A stretch of 64,000 bases of DNA from Paenibacillus_V sp046244365 (GCF_046244365.1 NZ_CP176395.1:8308001-8372000); one strand, 5' to 3'. Shown: positions 16,431 to 25,378, counted from the first letter of the stretch. Notes: generated from the letters alone by a model not told the origin. Numbers and translations are program-made.

Positions 16431-18086
16431 ATGAAACGCACAAGCATGGCAGCCGCAGCTTCGATGCTGTTCGCTGCAACGGTCCTGTCCGCCTGCAGCT
16501 CCGCTAAAGAAAACGAACCCGCTGCATCGGTTCAACCCAAAGAATCGGCGGCAGTCAAGACGACTTCCGGCAAATACGATCCGCCCATCGAGCTGACATC
16601 CGTGAACTTCACCTACGGCTCTTCCACCAAGTTCGGTCCCGGCGACGATATGAACAACAATCCTTGGACGCGCCATTTGAAGGACACGCTCGGCATTTCG
16701 GTCAAAACGCTGTGGGAGGTGCCTTCCGCCGAGCTAGAGCAGAAGACGAACTTGTTGATCGCTTCCGGCGACATACCGAACTTTTTCTTGGCCACGGCCA
16801 CCCAACTGGTTCAGCTGGAGAAAGCCAATCTTATCGAGGATATGACGAACGTATATAAACAGCAGGCCCCGGAGAACGTCAGGCAGGTAGTCGAGCAAGC
16901 CGGTAAGGATGTTGTAGACGCCGCTACCATTAAAGGCAAGCTCATGGGGATCCCTTTCACAGGGGTCGCCAAAGAATCGGTGCCCTTGCTATGGGTCCGC
17001 GACGATTGGATGAAGAAGCTTAATCTCCCGGAGCCCAAAACGATGCAGGACGTTCTCGCCATCTCGGACGCCTTCACCACCAAAGATCCGGACGGGAACG
17101 GCAAGAACGACACCTTCGGTTTGGCGCTGGATAAAGATTTCGGCCTCGCCGCAGGCTTCCTTAACGCTTACCATGCGTACAGAGGAATCTGGGTAAAAGA
17201 CAAGAACGGACAGCTCGCTTACGGCAGCGTTCTTCCGGAGATGAAAGCCGCCCTCGCCAAGCTTCAAGAGATGTATAAGAACGCGCAGCTGGATAAGGAA
17301 TTCGGCGTGAAAAACTCGGCTAAAGTGAACGAGGACATAGGCAGCGGCAAGGTAGGCATGATGTACAGCAGCTTGACCGCGGGCATCGCCCCGTTGGCCG
17401 GTTTGACCAAAGACGCCGTATGGAAACCTTATCCCGCTCCGTCGGCCGACTCGCAGCCTGCGCTTTTGCAGCATCCGCTCAATACGTTCTACGGGTTCTG
17501 GGTCGTCAAGAAGGGCACCAAAAATCCGGAAGCCGTCTTGAAAATGGCGGACGAATGGATCAAATTGTTCTATTTGAATACATCGGACGATCTGTTCAAA
17601 AAATTCAACGCCGACGGCAGCATCTCCTACTGGATGAATTCCCCGGTCAAAATGTACAAATCGTTCAAAAACGCGGAAATTTACACGCATTTGGAGCCGA
17701 TTCTGAAAAGCGGCAAAAAGCCGGACGCCGATCAACTGGCCAAGCTGACGCCGGAAGAACGGCAGGAATACGACTATATCCAGAAGTACAAGGAAGGCGA
17801 CAAGAGCTTATGGGGCTGGGCTTCGCGCAGCGAAATCGGCGGCTCGGGGAGCATCGTCAACCAGTACATCAAGAACAATCAGTTTATGCCGAACTTGTTT
17901 ACAGCTCCTCCCACGCCAGCCATGGTCCAGAAGAACGCGAACCTCCAGAAGACGGAGCTTGAAGTGTTCACCAAAATCGTACTTGGCGAATCCATCGATC
18001 TGTTCGATCAATTCGTAAGCGACTGGAAGAAGCTTGGCGGCGACGAGATTACGAAAGAAGTGAACGACTGGTATAAGAACAAATGA
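16431..18086 (+). CDS. Sugar-binding lipoprotein, LplA-like
   Basis: Extracellular solute-binding protein of family 1, about 551 residues, lipid-anchored: signal MKRTSMAAAASMLFAATV then lipobox LSAC. Carries DPDGNGKND (a calcium-loop-like motif common in Paenibacillus LplA proteins). It delivers an oligosaccharide to the permeases encoded downstream. ATG at 16431 puts the lipobox at the usual distance; GAGGAGGG lies ten bases upstream. A hairpin after the stop probably keeps its mRNA level above that of the permeases. No ATPase gene follows, as usual (a shared MsmX-type ATPase is expected). Confidence 0.9.
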   Translation: MKRTSMAAAASMLFAATVLSACSSAKENEPAASVQPKESAAVKTTSGKYDPPIELTSVNFTYGSSTKFGPGDDMNNNPWTRHLKDTLGISVKTLWEVPSAELEQKTNLLIASGDIPNFFLATATQLVQLEKANLIEDMTNVYKQQAPENVRQVVEQAGKDVVDAATIKGKLMGIPFTGVAKESVPLLWVRDDWMKKLNLPEPKTMQDVLAISDAFTTKDPDGNGKNDTFGLALDKDFGLAAGFLNAYHAYRGIWVKDKNGQLAYGSVLPEMKAALAKLQEMYKNAQLDKEFGVKNSAKVNEDIGSGKVGMMYSSLTAGIAPLAGLTKDAVWKPYPAPSADSQPALLQHPLNTFYGFWVVKKGTKNPEAVLKMADEWIKLFYLNTSDDLFKKFNADGSISYWMNSPVKMYKSFKNAEIYTHLEPILKSGKKPDADQLAKLTPEERQEYDYIQKYKEGDKSLWGWASRSEIGGSGSIVNQYIKNNQFMPNLFTAPPTPAMVQKNANLQKTELEVFTKIVLGESIDLFDQFVSDWKKLGGDEITKEVNDWYKNK

Positions 18087-18088
18087 CG

Positions 18089-18110
18089 AAAGGGAGCTTA
18101 GTCTCCCTTT
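18089..18110 (+). terminator. Intercistronic hairpin between binding protein and permease
   Basis: AAAGGGAG-CTTAGT-CTCCCTTT directly after the stop codon. With no long T run it is more likely a 3'-end stabiliser or partial terminator than a full stop. Confidence 0.7.
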
Positions 18111-18134
18111 CCCTTTGAATCGGAGGATCTGGTT

Positions 18135-19031
18135 ATGCTGAAAACCTTCAAGATGGAGATGCCGCTGCACCTCATGATTTGGCCGGGATTATTCCTTGTT
18201 CTCCTGTATCATTATGGCCCTATGGTCGGCATAGCCATGGCTTTCCAAAATTACATCCCTACGATGGGAATTCGCGGATCGGAATGGGTAGGGCTCGACA
18301 ATTTCAAATATATGTTCAGTCTCCCCGATACCTTGGTCGTATTGCGGAACACGCTCGCCATTTCCACAATGAAAATTGCAGCCGGCCTCCTTGTGCCCAT
18401 CACGATGGCTTTGCTCATAAATGAAGTGCGGATCAAATCGTTCAAGCGGTCCGTGCAAACGATGATTTACCTGCCCCATTTCTTATCCTGGGTCATTGCC
18501 GGCGGCATCCTGATCGATATTCTCTCGCCTTCCCAAGGAATCGTCAATCACATCCTGTCTGCGCTGGGCATCGAACCGATCTATTTCCTCGGCGACAAAA
18601 GCTGGTTCCGGTACGTGCTGGTCGTCTCCAACGAATGGAAGGAATTCGGCTTCAGCACGATCGTCTATTTGGCCGCCTTGACCGGCATCGATCCGTCCCA
18701 ATACGAGGCGGCAACTATGGACGGCGCGAACCGTTGGCGGCAAACGTGGCACGTTTCGCTTCCCGGTATGCGGCCGATCATTTTCCTGCTCATGACGCTA
18801 AGCCTCGGCAATGTGCTGAATGCGGGCTTCGAGCAGGTGTTCATCCTGTACAGCCCTCAAGTATATGAGACCGGCGATATTATCGACACGATGGTATACC
18901 GCATGGGCCTCGTTCAGCTGCAGTACAGCATGGCCGCCACCGTCGGATTGTTTAAATCGGTCGTTTCTTTGGTGCTCGTCAGCTTGTCCTATTGGCTGGC
19001 TTACCGTTTCGCTAAATACCGCATCTTCTGA
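18135..19031 (+). CDS. Sugar ABC transporter permease, LplB-like
   Basis: 298 residues, six predicted membrane segments, EAA loop EYEAATMDGANRWRQTW (about 195-211) that contacts the ATPase. Second gene of the importer operon, 48 bp after the binding protein. GGAGG lies eight bases before the ATG. Confidence 0.92.
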   Translation: MLKTFKMEMPLHLMIWPGLFLVLLYHYGPMVGIAMAFQNYIPTMGIRGSEWVGLDNFKYMFSLPDTLVVLRNTLAISTMKIAAGLLVPITMALLINEVRIKSFKRSVQTMIYLPHFLSWVIAGGILIDILSPSQGIVNHILSALGIEPIYFLGDKSWFRYVLVVSNEWKEFGFSTIVYLAALTGIDPSQYEAATMDGANRWRQTWHVSLPGMRPIIFLLMTLSLGNVLNAGFEQVFILYSPQVYETGDIIDTMVYRMGLVQLQYSMAATVGLFKSVVSLVLVSLSYWLAYRFAKYRIF

Positions 19032-19051
19032 GGAGAAAGGAGGGGAATCGT

Positions 19052-19936
19052 ATGGTCGAAAAACCGACTGTGTCAAGAAAGGCGTTCGTTGCGCTAAATT
19101 ATACGGCATTAGCCGTCCTCTCTCTTCTATGCTTGCTTCCGCTCGTCCATATGCTGGCGATCTCCCTTAGCTCCAGCACGGCGGCGGGGGCGGGAGCGGT
19201 TAAGCTGTGGCCGGTGGAGTTCAACACGAAGGCCTATCAATACGTGCTGCAGAAGGATCAGTTTCTGGACTCGCTGCTCATCTCCGTGAAGAGGGTGCTG
19301 CTCGGCACCTCCCTGAATCTCTTGCTGATCGTGCTTTGCGCTTATCCGCTGTCGAAAGAAATCAAAGCTTTCAAGCTCCGTACCGTATACGTCTGGCTCT
19401 TCTTCATTACCATCCTGTTCGGCGGCGGGCTCATCCCGACCTATATGGTCATTCAGAGCACGGGTCTGCTTAATTCCATCTGGGCGCTCATTATCCCCAA
19501 TGCGGTTCCGGTATTCAGCGTCGTGCTAATGCTTAATTTCTTCCGGGGTCTTCCGCGGGAGCTGGAGGAATCGGCCTTTATCGACGGAGCCGGACATTTC
19601 ACGATTCTATGGAAAATTTTCGTTCCGCTTTCCCTTCCCGCGCTTGCGACGCTTACGCTGTTCTCGATCGTCGGGCATTGGAACGCTTGGTTCGACGGCA
19701 TCATCTACATGAACACGCCTGTCAAATACCCGCTTCAGAGCTACCTGCAGACCGCCGTCATCCAAGAGGATCTGGCCGCCATGTCGGTGAACGATCAGAA
19801 GCTGATCAAGGAACTCTCCAATAAAACGTTCCGAGCCGCCCAGCTCTTTCTGGGCGCATTGCCGGTCCTCCTCGTGTACCCGTTCCTTCAGCGTTTTTTC
19901 ATTAGCGGTATCGTTATGGGAAGCGTTAAGGGCTAA
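19052..19936 (+). CDS. Sugar ABC transporter permease, LplC/YtcP-like
   Basis: 294 residues, six predicted membrane segments, EAA loop ELEESAFIDGAGHFTILW. Partner of the preceding permease, 20 bp downstream with AAAGGAGG. The gene ends in the family-typical GIVMGSVKG. Last gene of the operon. Confidence 0.92.
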   Translation: MVEKPTVSRKAFVALNYTALAVLSLLCLLPLVHMLAISLSSSTAAGAGAVKLWPVEFNTKAYQYVLQKDQFLDSLLISVKRVLLGTSLNLLLIVLCAYPLSKEIKAFKLRTVYVWLFFITILFGGGLIPTYMVIQSTGLLNSIWALIIPNAVPVFSVVLMLNFFRGLPRELEESAFIDGAGHFTILWKIFVPLSLPALATLTLFSIVGHWNAWFDGIIYMNTPVKYPLQSYLQTAVIQEDLAAMSVNDQKLIKELSNKTFRAAQLFLGALPVLLVYPFLQRFFISGIVMGSVKG

Positions 19937-20085
19937 AGTTCGGACAATGCCACACGATGCGACTTCCCGGATGCCTACAAAACCATGGAGACTTGTAAAG
20001 CTATGTCGACGCCCTGAGCACGTTCTCCGTTTCGCTGACCGCCTAACAACGGTCGATTCCGCTTTAAGCTTATACGGCACAAGAT

Positions 20086-20139
20086 GACGAGGCTGCCCCC
20101 AAGGTCTGAACCAAGGCCTGAAGGGCGCCCTCGTCTTTT
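20086..20139 (+). terminator. Rho-independent terminator of the importer operon
   Basis: GACGAGG (20086-20092) and CCTCGTC (20129-20135) with inner GCCC/GGGC pairing, followed by TTTT. The 150 bp between the permease stop and this hairpin hold no gene. Confidence 0.78.
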
Positions 20140-20198
20140 CACGGCTTGTTTGTCCGGCTGGCAACGGCATCTCTAAATATACTTTATATACCAAAATA

Positions 20199-20227
20199 TT
20201 GACTAAGTAAGCAAATACGTCTACAAT
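20199..20227 (+). promoter_or_regulatory. Sigma-A promoter of trhO
   Basis: TTGACT (20199-20204), 17-bp spacer, TACAAT (20222-20227). Predicts a leader of about 145 nt before the ATG at 20377. Confidence 0.8.
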
Positions 20228-20304
20228 TAGAAGTATCGAAATCACTCGAAAAGATCCGGCTACTGCCGCCAACAATCTTTTGCGGCATTACCCTTAAGCA
20301 TGCT

Positions 20305-20344
20305 GCGGAAGAGAAAGGTTCCCTTTCCTTCCGCTATTCTTTGT
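20305..20344 (+). promoter_or_regulatory. Terminator-like hairpin in the trhO leader
   Basis: GCGGAAG-AGAAAGG pairs with CCTTTCC-TTCCGC with a single bulge, followed by TATTCTTTGTTT. It lies inside the mRNA leader, so it could be an attenuator, or simply a stabilising structure. Confidence 0.6.
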
Positions 20345-20376
20345 TTCAACCCTAAACGGAAAGGTGTATATCCCCT

Positions 20377-21267
20377 ATGAACCCATATCGAATCTTACTG
20401 TACTATAAATATGTCCCGGTTCCCGAAGCCGAGGTCTTTGCAGCCGAACATCTCGAATATTGCAAGGAGCTTGGCATCAAAGGCCGCATTCTGATCGCCG
20501 ACGAAGGCATTAACGGCACCTTGTCCGGCACGGTCGAGCAAACCGAACGCTATATGGCCGAAATGCGCAAGCATCCGCTGTTCGCCGACCTCGTCTTTAA
20601 GATCGACGAAAGCGAAAGCCACGCGTTCAAGAAGCTTTTCGTCCGTTACAAGCAAGAGCTGGTTACGCTGCGCTACCACAAGAAGCTTAATCCCGTCACC
20701 GACGGCGGGAAGCGGCTGCAGCCGAAGGAGTTCTACGACTACTTGCAGAGAGAAGACGTCATCGTTCTCGACGGAAGAAGCGATTACGAATATGACCTCG
20801 GCCACTTCCGCAATGCGATCAAGCCTGACTTGGATGCTTTCCGCGAGTTTCCGTCCTGGATTCAGGAGAATATGGCCGAGCACAAGGATAAGCCGATTCT
20901 GACTTACTGCACAGGCGGCATCCGCTGCGAAATGCTGACGGCGGTTCTGCGGGATCAAGGCTTTAAGGACGTATTCCAGCTGGATGGCGGGATCGTGACG
21001 TACGGCAAAGACCCCGAGGTGCAGGGCAGAGGCTTTGACGGAAACTGCTACGTATTCGACGAACGCATCTCGGTGCGGATCAATCAGACCGACGAGCATA
21101 TTGTCGTCGGCGAATGCCATCACTGCGGCAAGCCCACCGAACGGTATATCAACTGCAAAGACGACACCTGCCACCATCAGCATCTGATCTGCGACGAATG
21201 CGAGACGATGTCCGGCGGCTACTGCTCGGCAGAATGCGAAAAGCACGATACGGCCGCTGCGGTTTAA
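20377..21267 (+). CDS. trhO: tRNA uridine(34) hydroxylase TrhO (rhodanese-domain)
   Basis: Oxygen-dependent enzyme that hydroxylates wobble uridine of tRNA on the way to mo5U/cmo5U. 296 residues: N-terminal ferredoxin-like domain, central rhodanese domain with CTGGIRCE (Cys about 180), and a Cys-rich C-terminus (ECHHCGKP, CKDDTCHH, CDECE) as in Bacillus YbfQ-type proteins. Monocistronic, between its own promoter and terminator. Ribosome binding site GGAAAGGTG is ten bases from the ATG, a little far. Confidence 0.93.
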   Translation: MNPYRILLYYKYVPVPEAEVFAAEHLEYCKELGIKGRILIADEGINGTLSGTVEQTERYMAEMRKHPLFADLVFKIDESESHAFKKLFVRYKQELVTLRYHKKLNPVTDGGKRLQPKEFYDYLQREDVIVLDGRSDYEYDLGHFRNAIKPDLDAFREFPSWIQENMAEHKDKPILTYCTGGIRCEMLTAVLRDQGFKDVFQLDGGIVTYGKDPEVQGRGFDGNCYVFDERISVRINQTDEHIVVGECHHCGKPTERYINCKDDTCHHQHLICDECETMSGGYCSAECEKHDTAAAV

Positions 21268-21332
21268 CCGCAGGCCTCTGCCCGCTCATAATCGGCAGCC
21301 TTCGGATATAAGCTTTAGCCTGGTCCAATAGA

Positions 21333-21385
21333 AAACAGCGACGGTAAAGGACGAGAAACTAATGTCCTGGATCGTCGCTGTTTTT
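21333..21385 (+). terminator. Rho-independent terminator of trhO
   Basis: AAACAGCGACG (21333-21343) pairs with CGTCGCTGTTT (21373-21383), inner GGAC/GTCC, then more T. Confidence 0.85.
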
Positions 21386-21388
21386 GTT

Positions 21389-21774
21389 GCGGCATCGTTT
21401 CGTTAAAGCTCAATCATAGCCACGCTGCGGTATGATTGAAATGTTCATTGCCGCTATGCGGTTTCCGTTTCATTAAGAACCTAACCTACCACATCCTGCA
21501 CGTTAGCTTAAAACCACTGCCAATCCGCAACTTTCTTCTAGCCTACTACTGCATTTTTCGAGTATACTCTCCCTATTTTCAGCGGACGGCCTCCCTTCAT
21601 GATTTATCGCGGGGATCTTATGTTGTTCTACCGGAGTTTAAACCTGACACCAATCAGCCGAGTTCAAGCGTTACCAGCAGCCTGAAGCTCGGTACCGGCA
21701 CAGCAGACCCCTCTTAAACTAACAATCCATGTAAGGTTATCCTACAAATCTAGTAACAAAATATCATTTCCATA
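21389..21774. other. Intergenic region, no gene seen
   Basis: Open frames here lack ribosome binding sites and recognisable sequence. I see no structure beyond the promoter at its right edge. Confidence 0.5.
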
Positions 21775-21803
21775 TTGACTCAAGTTGCACTTTTCCGCAT
21801 AAT
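21775..21803 (+). promoter_or_regulatory. Sigma-A promoter of the ferredoxin-NADP reductase gene
   Basis: TTGACT (21775-21780), 17-bp spacer, CATAAT (21798-21803), 46 bp before the GTG start. Confidence 0.78.
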
Positions 21804-21849
21804 GTGATAAATAGACGATAAAACGACATCGTGTGAGGAGTGCGGGAAA

Positions 21850-22848
21850 GTGAATCCAGAACAGCAGAATGAATTTGTGGATATTACGATTATCGGCGGG
21901 GGTCCTGCCGGAATGTTTGCCGCTTTCTATGCGGGCATGCGTCAAGCCAGCGCCAAAATCATCGAAAGCATGCCGCAGCTCGGCGGCCAGCTTGCCGCAT
22001 TATACCCGGAGAAGTACATTTACGACGTGGCCGGCTTCCCTAAAGTAACGGCCCAGCAGCTCGTCAACAACCTGAAGGAGCAGATGGAGCACTTTCCCGT
22101 ACAAGTGTGCCTCGAGGAAAAGGTGCAGCAGGTGATCAAGGTTGCCGAGCGGCATTTCGAGATCGTTACCGATAAAGGCACGCATTACAGCCGTGCCGTC
22201 ATTATCACCGCCGGGGTCGGAGCCTTTGAACCAAGAAGGTTGGAGCTGCCCGAAGCCGCGCAATTCGAGAAGAAAAACCTTCACTATTTCGTAAACGACT
22301 TGACTGCATTCGCCGGGCAAAAGGTCGTCGTCAGCGGCGGCGGCGATTCCGCCGTTGACTGGGCGCTCATGCTCGAGCCTGTCGCCGAGCAGGTGACGCT
22401 GATCCACCGCCGGGACAAATTCCGGGCGCATGAGCATAGCGTCGAGAACCTGATGAACTCGAGCGTCGCCGTCGTCACGCCTGTCGATATCGAGAAGCTG
22501 CACGGCGATGACCTCATCAGCAAAGTATCGATTACGCACAGCAAAACGGGCGAAACCCGCGAGCTCGACTGCGACTCGCTGATCGTGAACTTCGGCTTCG
22601 TCTCCTCAATCGGCCCGATCGCCGAATGGGGACTCGAGATCGACAACGGCTCCATCGTCGTCGACTCCAGAATGGAGACGAACATTCCGGGCATTTTCGC
22701 GGCCGGTGACATCACGACCTATCCCGGCAAGCTAAAGCTGATCGCCGTCGGGTTCGGCGAAGCACCTACCGCCATCAACAACGCCAAAGTATACATCGAC
22801 CCGTCAGCCAAGCTGTCCCCGGGCCACAGCAGCAACATGAAACGCTAA
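21850..22848 (+). CDS. Ferredoxin/flavodoxin-NADP+ reductase, YumC type
   Basis: Thioredoxin-reductase-like FNR, 332 residues, transferring electrons between NADPH and ferredoxin. FAD motif IGGGPAGMFAAFYAG near the N-terminus, NADPH motif SGGGDSAVDWALML, and FAAGDITTYPGKLKL near the C-terminus; it lacks the CxxC of true thioredoxin reductases, which fits YumC. GTG at 21850 follows GAGGAG by nine bases. Own promoter and terminator. Confidence 0.93.
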   Translation: MNPEQQNEFVDITIIGGGPAGMFAAFYAGMRQASAKIIESMPQLGGQLAALYPEKYIYDVAGFPKVTAQQLVNNLKEQMEHFPVQVCLEEKVQQVIKVAERHFEIVTDKGTHYSRAVIITAGVGAFEPRRLELPEAAQFEKKNLHYFVNDLTAFAGQKVVVSGGGDSAVDWALMLEPVAEQVTLIHRRDKFRAHEHSVENLMNSSVAVVTPVDIEKLHGDDLISKVSITHSKTGETRELDCDSLIVNFGFVSSIGPIAEWGLEIDNGSIVVDSRMETNIPGIFAAGDITTYPGKLKLIAVGFGEAPTAINNAKVYIDPSAKLSPGHSSNMKR

Positions 22849-22854
22849 ATCCCG

Positions 22855-22892
22855 ATACCGCCGGAGTCTTGACCCGCTCCTGCGGTATTTTT
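22855..22892 (+). terminator. Rho-independent terminator of the reductase gene
   Basis: ATACCGC (22855-22861) pairs with GCGGTAT (22882-22888), inner GGAG/CTCC, followed by TTTTT. Confidence 0.85.
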
Positions 22893-22935
22893 ACGTTCTA
22901 ACGGAGGCGGGGCTAGCCGGATAACATTGCGGCTT

Positions 22936-23119
22936 GTTGTACAATGTACAACATAATTAGCCTTTTACACGTCCAAAGCTACCTGTTGTTGCAGAAAATG
23001 CAACAATTTTGCCCCTTATCCGGACCAGTCGCCCCTTTTCCGCTGATAATGTTGCATAATCTGCAACAAGAGGGGGACGAAGGACTCATTTCGCGCGAAG
23101 ATGTTGTAAAACCTACAAC
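22936..23119. repeat. Four phased 17-bp palindromes (GTTGYA-N5-TRCAAC)
   Basis: Palindromes at 22936-22952 (GTTGTACAATGTACAAC), 22988-23004 (GTTGCAGAAAATGCAAC), 23051-23067 (GTTGCATAATCTGCAAC) and 23103-23119 (GTTGTAAAACCTACAAC). Centres are 52, 63 and 52 bp apart, close to 5, 6 and 5 helical turns, and outer and inner pairs share their own half-site (TACAAC outside, TGCAAC inside), so the element is symmetric. An open frame crosses it but has no credible start. Lies between the reductase terminator and the SGNH gene. Confidence 0.8.
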
Positions 23120-23291
23120 ATATTGGGTTATTAGAAAGGATAAAAAGGCCAATCCATTAGTTTGCTACGCCTCCGCATGAAATACCGCTACTTGGCCGCA
23201 CAAGCTCCGTCAAGCGGCTTTGATTGTCCTATTTTGTTTGAAAGGATTCCCCCGCTCCATGAAGAATATGTTAGTTTAGGAGGTGCGGACA

Positions 23292-24425
23292 TTGCATACG
23301 ATTCCTGCTACTGGGCCAAATGAAACGCGAATACCGCAAAAAACACTGACGTTTAACGATGCATGGACGGAGTGGTTGAAGGGAAACAAGTTCCCGGTTG
23401 CTTTTTTCGGAGACAGTACGTTCGACGGCGCGAATACGACCGATTGGACGGCCAACACCGTGGGAGCGGACAACCGATCGCCAAACGCTTTTTCGATGAA
23501 ATTGGAGGAGCTGCTTCGGCGGGCTGCAAACAATGAGGAATTGCGCATCTATAACGCCGGCTTTAGCGGGCAAACGGCAAGATGGGCCGTAACCGTTATA
23601 GAGGAGCAGTTTGGCGAAGCTTCCGCTTATCACGATACTCGAATGATCGGCATCGGATTCGGCATCAACGACCGGCTGCACTACGCTAGCGAAAAAGAAT
23701 ATAGGGACGGATTCAAGGGCTTTATCGAACAAATCATTCACTGGTGTTACTCCAAAAATATTCAGCCGTTCCTGCTGACCACCCAAGCGTCCGTAGAGCC
23801 GGGCGTACTGACGAAATACGCCGATTCGTACCCGTTGAGGACGAGCGAGCATATCGATTCCGTAGCCAATGAAGTGAAGAGGGAGCTGGCGGGGAAATAT
23901 GGCCTGCAGCTCATCGATATGAACCGCTACACGGAAAGATTTCTGCTCTACTCCTCAGTCAGCACCCGACACATCATTTCGGATCGGCTGCATTTTGGAG
24001 ACATTGGCCACCAGTACGAAGCGGATGTGCTTTTTTCCCGCTTGTGTCCTCGTACGATCGTCGCCGACGGCTACACCAAAATCGACTATTCCAGTCAAAA
24101 AATCAAAGATAGCGTGCCGGAGGACTGGCTGTCGATGCCCGACGAGCCGACGGACAGCTTCAAGGTTTACGTCGATTATACGAAGCCGGATACGGCGGAC
24201 ATGATCATCATGTCGGCGTGGGTGTTCGTTGACGCCAAGCGTAAGCTAACATTGAAGGCATACAAAGGAAGCTCGCCGGATACCTATGTCCGTCTAAACG
24301 GCGCGATCCACCGGTTAACGGATGCGGAAACGATCCTCGGTCAGTTGGATTTAGGCCTGTACAAGCTGGAAGTATTCACAGGAGCATCCGCTAAAGCGGA
24401 TTTCAAAGGCTTCCTATTGGAGTAG
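23292..24425 (+). CDS. SGNH/GDSL-family esterase
   Basis: 377 residues. Block I FFGDSTFDG (Ser nucleophile), block II NAGFSGQTARW (Gly), block III GIGFGINDR (Asn) and block V DRLHFGDIGHQ (Asp/His), so all catalytic elements are present; resembles carbohydrate acetylesterases. The C-terminal 110 residues form an extra beta-rich region of unknown role. No signal peptide. TTG at 23292 is preferred because AGGAGG ends eight bases before it; a GTG at 23283 overlaps that AGGAGG. Confidence 0.85.
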   Translation: MHTIPATGPNETRIPQKTLTFNDAWTEWLKGNKFPVAFFGDSTFDGANTTDWTANTVGADNRSPNAFSMKLEELLRRAANNEELRIYNAGFSGQTARWAVTVIEEQFGEASAYHDTRMIGIGFGINDRLHYASEKEYRDGFKGFIEQIIHWCYSKNIQPFLLTTQASVEPGVLTKYADSYPLRTSEHIDSVANEVKRELAGKYGLQLIDMNRYTERFLLYSSVSTRHIISDRLHFGDIGHQYEADVLFSRLCPRTIVADGYTKIDYSSQKIKDSVPEDWLSMPDEPTDSFKVYVDYTKPDTADMIIMSAWVFVDAKRKLTLKAYKGSSPDTYVRLNGAIHRLTDAETILGQLDLGLYKLEVFTGASAKADFKGFLLE

Positions 24426-24456
24426 CCGTGGCAGCACGGAAGCGCTAAATCCAAAC

Positions 24457-24508
24457 AAAAAAGACTATCGCCAAGCAGCGTAAAGCTGCTGAAGCGATAG
24501 TCTTTTTT
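24457..24508 (+). terminator. Rho-independent terminator of the SGNH gene
   Basis: AAAAAAGACTATCGC and GCGATAGTCTTTTTT form a perfect 15-bp stem with an inner GCAGC/GCTGC stem; works in both directions. Confidence 0.9.
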
Positions 24509-24601
24509 ACGAAGCCGTGGGCCTTTAGCTGCCTTTTCCTATCTCCTCCTGCCCGATCGAGCAAGAGGTCTATCGGAACAATGAACAGCTTGCGGGATTA
24601 T

Positions 24602-24755
24602 TGTCTTGAAAAAATAAAGTATTAGACTGGATGTATTGAATTCGTGCGGTGTTTCGAATTGCAAAACCGTCAGGCTCTGAAAAATGAGTATTAGACTGAC
24701 CCCTAGAAACGGAACAGCAGCAGTCATGGACGTGAAAATAAAGTCCTTGACTGCT
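24602..24755 (+). mobile_element. Solo Tn7-like left end
   Basis: Begins TGT-N8-AATAAAGT (24602-24620), the arrangement of Tn7 left termini, and holds three TnsB-like sites of type AATAAAGTATTAGACTG at 24613, about 24683 and 24737. Site spacings (69 and 55 bp) nearly equal those of the left end of the complete element at 42046 (68 and 56 bp), and the five bases before TGT are ATTAT in both. No right end or transposition gene follows, so it is a left-over end. A 14-bp perfect stem (AACAGCAGCAGTCA at 24712, complement at 24748) encloses the third site. Confidence 0.75.
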
Positions 24756-24763
24756 GCTGTTTT

Positions 24764-24789
24764 GTTGAACTAACGTTTCCCGTTAGCGG
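24764..24789 (-). repeat. attC-like site, 5' arm only (unit 1)
   Basis: In gene direction CCGCTAAC-GGGAAAC-GTTAGTTCAAC, starting 6 bp after the VOC gene stop. The opposite arm may be CTCGATC-GGGCAG at about 24548-24560, in which case the Tn7-like end at 24602-24755 sits inside this site. Confidence 0.6.
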
Positions 24790-24794
24790 AATAA

Positions 24795-25292
24795 TTAGGG
24801 TTGCCATATTTCCCACGTGTTTCCGTCGGGGTCAGCGAACGTTACATTTGGACCGCAAGTTACCCGCTCGCCTATAATGTTAACTCCGTTTTCTTTAAAA
24901 CGTTCGAAAAGTTCTTGGATATGAGGAGTGACGAAACAACCCACTGCATGTCGTTCACCGATTTCCCATGTTCCTGTAAATCCGAGACGACCACCTTCTG
25001 CCCCTGATTCTCTTAGGAACAAAGCAGGAATCGACCCTGTAGCAGCGTCCTGAGGGAGACCTTCAGCATCGAGAAATCTCAAAATCGCCATTTCCATCCC
25101 GGGCTCAACAGGATGGATGTTTGACGGTTGGCATCCTAAATTTTTCTGATACCATTTCACGGACTCGTAGACGTTACTCACAGGGACGTAAAGACATGTC
25201 ATTCCTGTAATGTCGCGCACTCTTTTCTCTACCATAGTTTCTTCATTTTGCGGCACACCCATTTCCCCTTCCAAAAATGTTAAATAAACCAT
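24795..25292 (-). CDS. VOC-family (glyoxalase/bleomycin-resistance-like) protein
   Basis: 165 residues with one vicinal-oxygen-chelate module pair: MTCLYVPVSNVYESVKWYQKNLG at the first strand-helix and VTFADPDGNTWEIWQP at the C-terminus (Glu ligand). Could be a resistance-type binding protein or lyase; function unknown. The start is uncertain: ATG at 25292 has AAGGAG 14 bases upstream, and ATG at 25262 or 25235 are alternatives. First cassette of the left block, bounded by attC-like units 1 and 2. Confidence 0.82.
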   Translation of the reverse strand: MVYLTFLEGEMGVPQNEETMVEKRVRDITGMTCLYVPVSNVYESVKWYQKNLGCQPSNIHPVEPGMEMAILRFLDAEGLPQDAATGSIPALFLRESGAEGGRLGFTGTWEIGERHAVGCFVTPHIQELFERFKENGVNIIGERVTCGPNVTFADPDGNTWEIWQP

Positions 25293-25378
25293 AATTGTAT
25301 TTCAATCTCCTTTATTCCATTTTAACTTCATTTTTTGATGTCAGTATGTATTTTTTGTAAAATATTATCTGTTTTATT

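Noticed and set aside
22944..23180. Open frame across the four palindromes
   Set aside because: Explained by the repeat's composition; no start signals.
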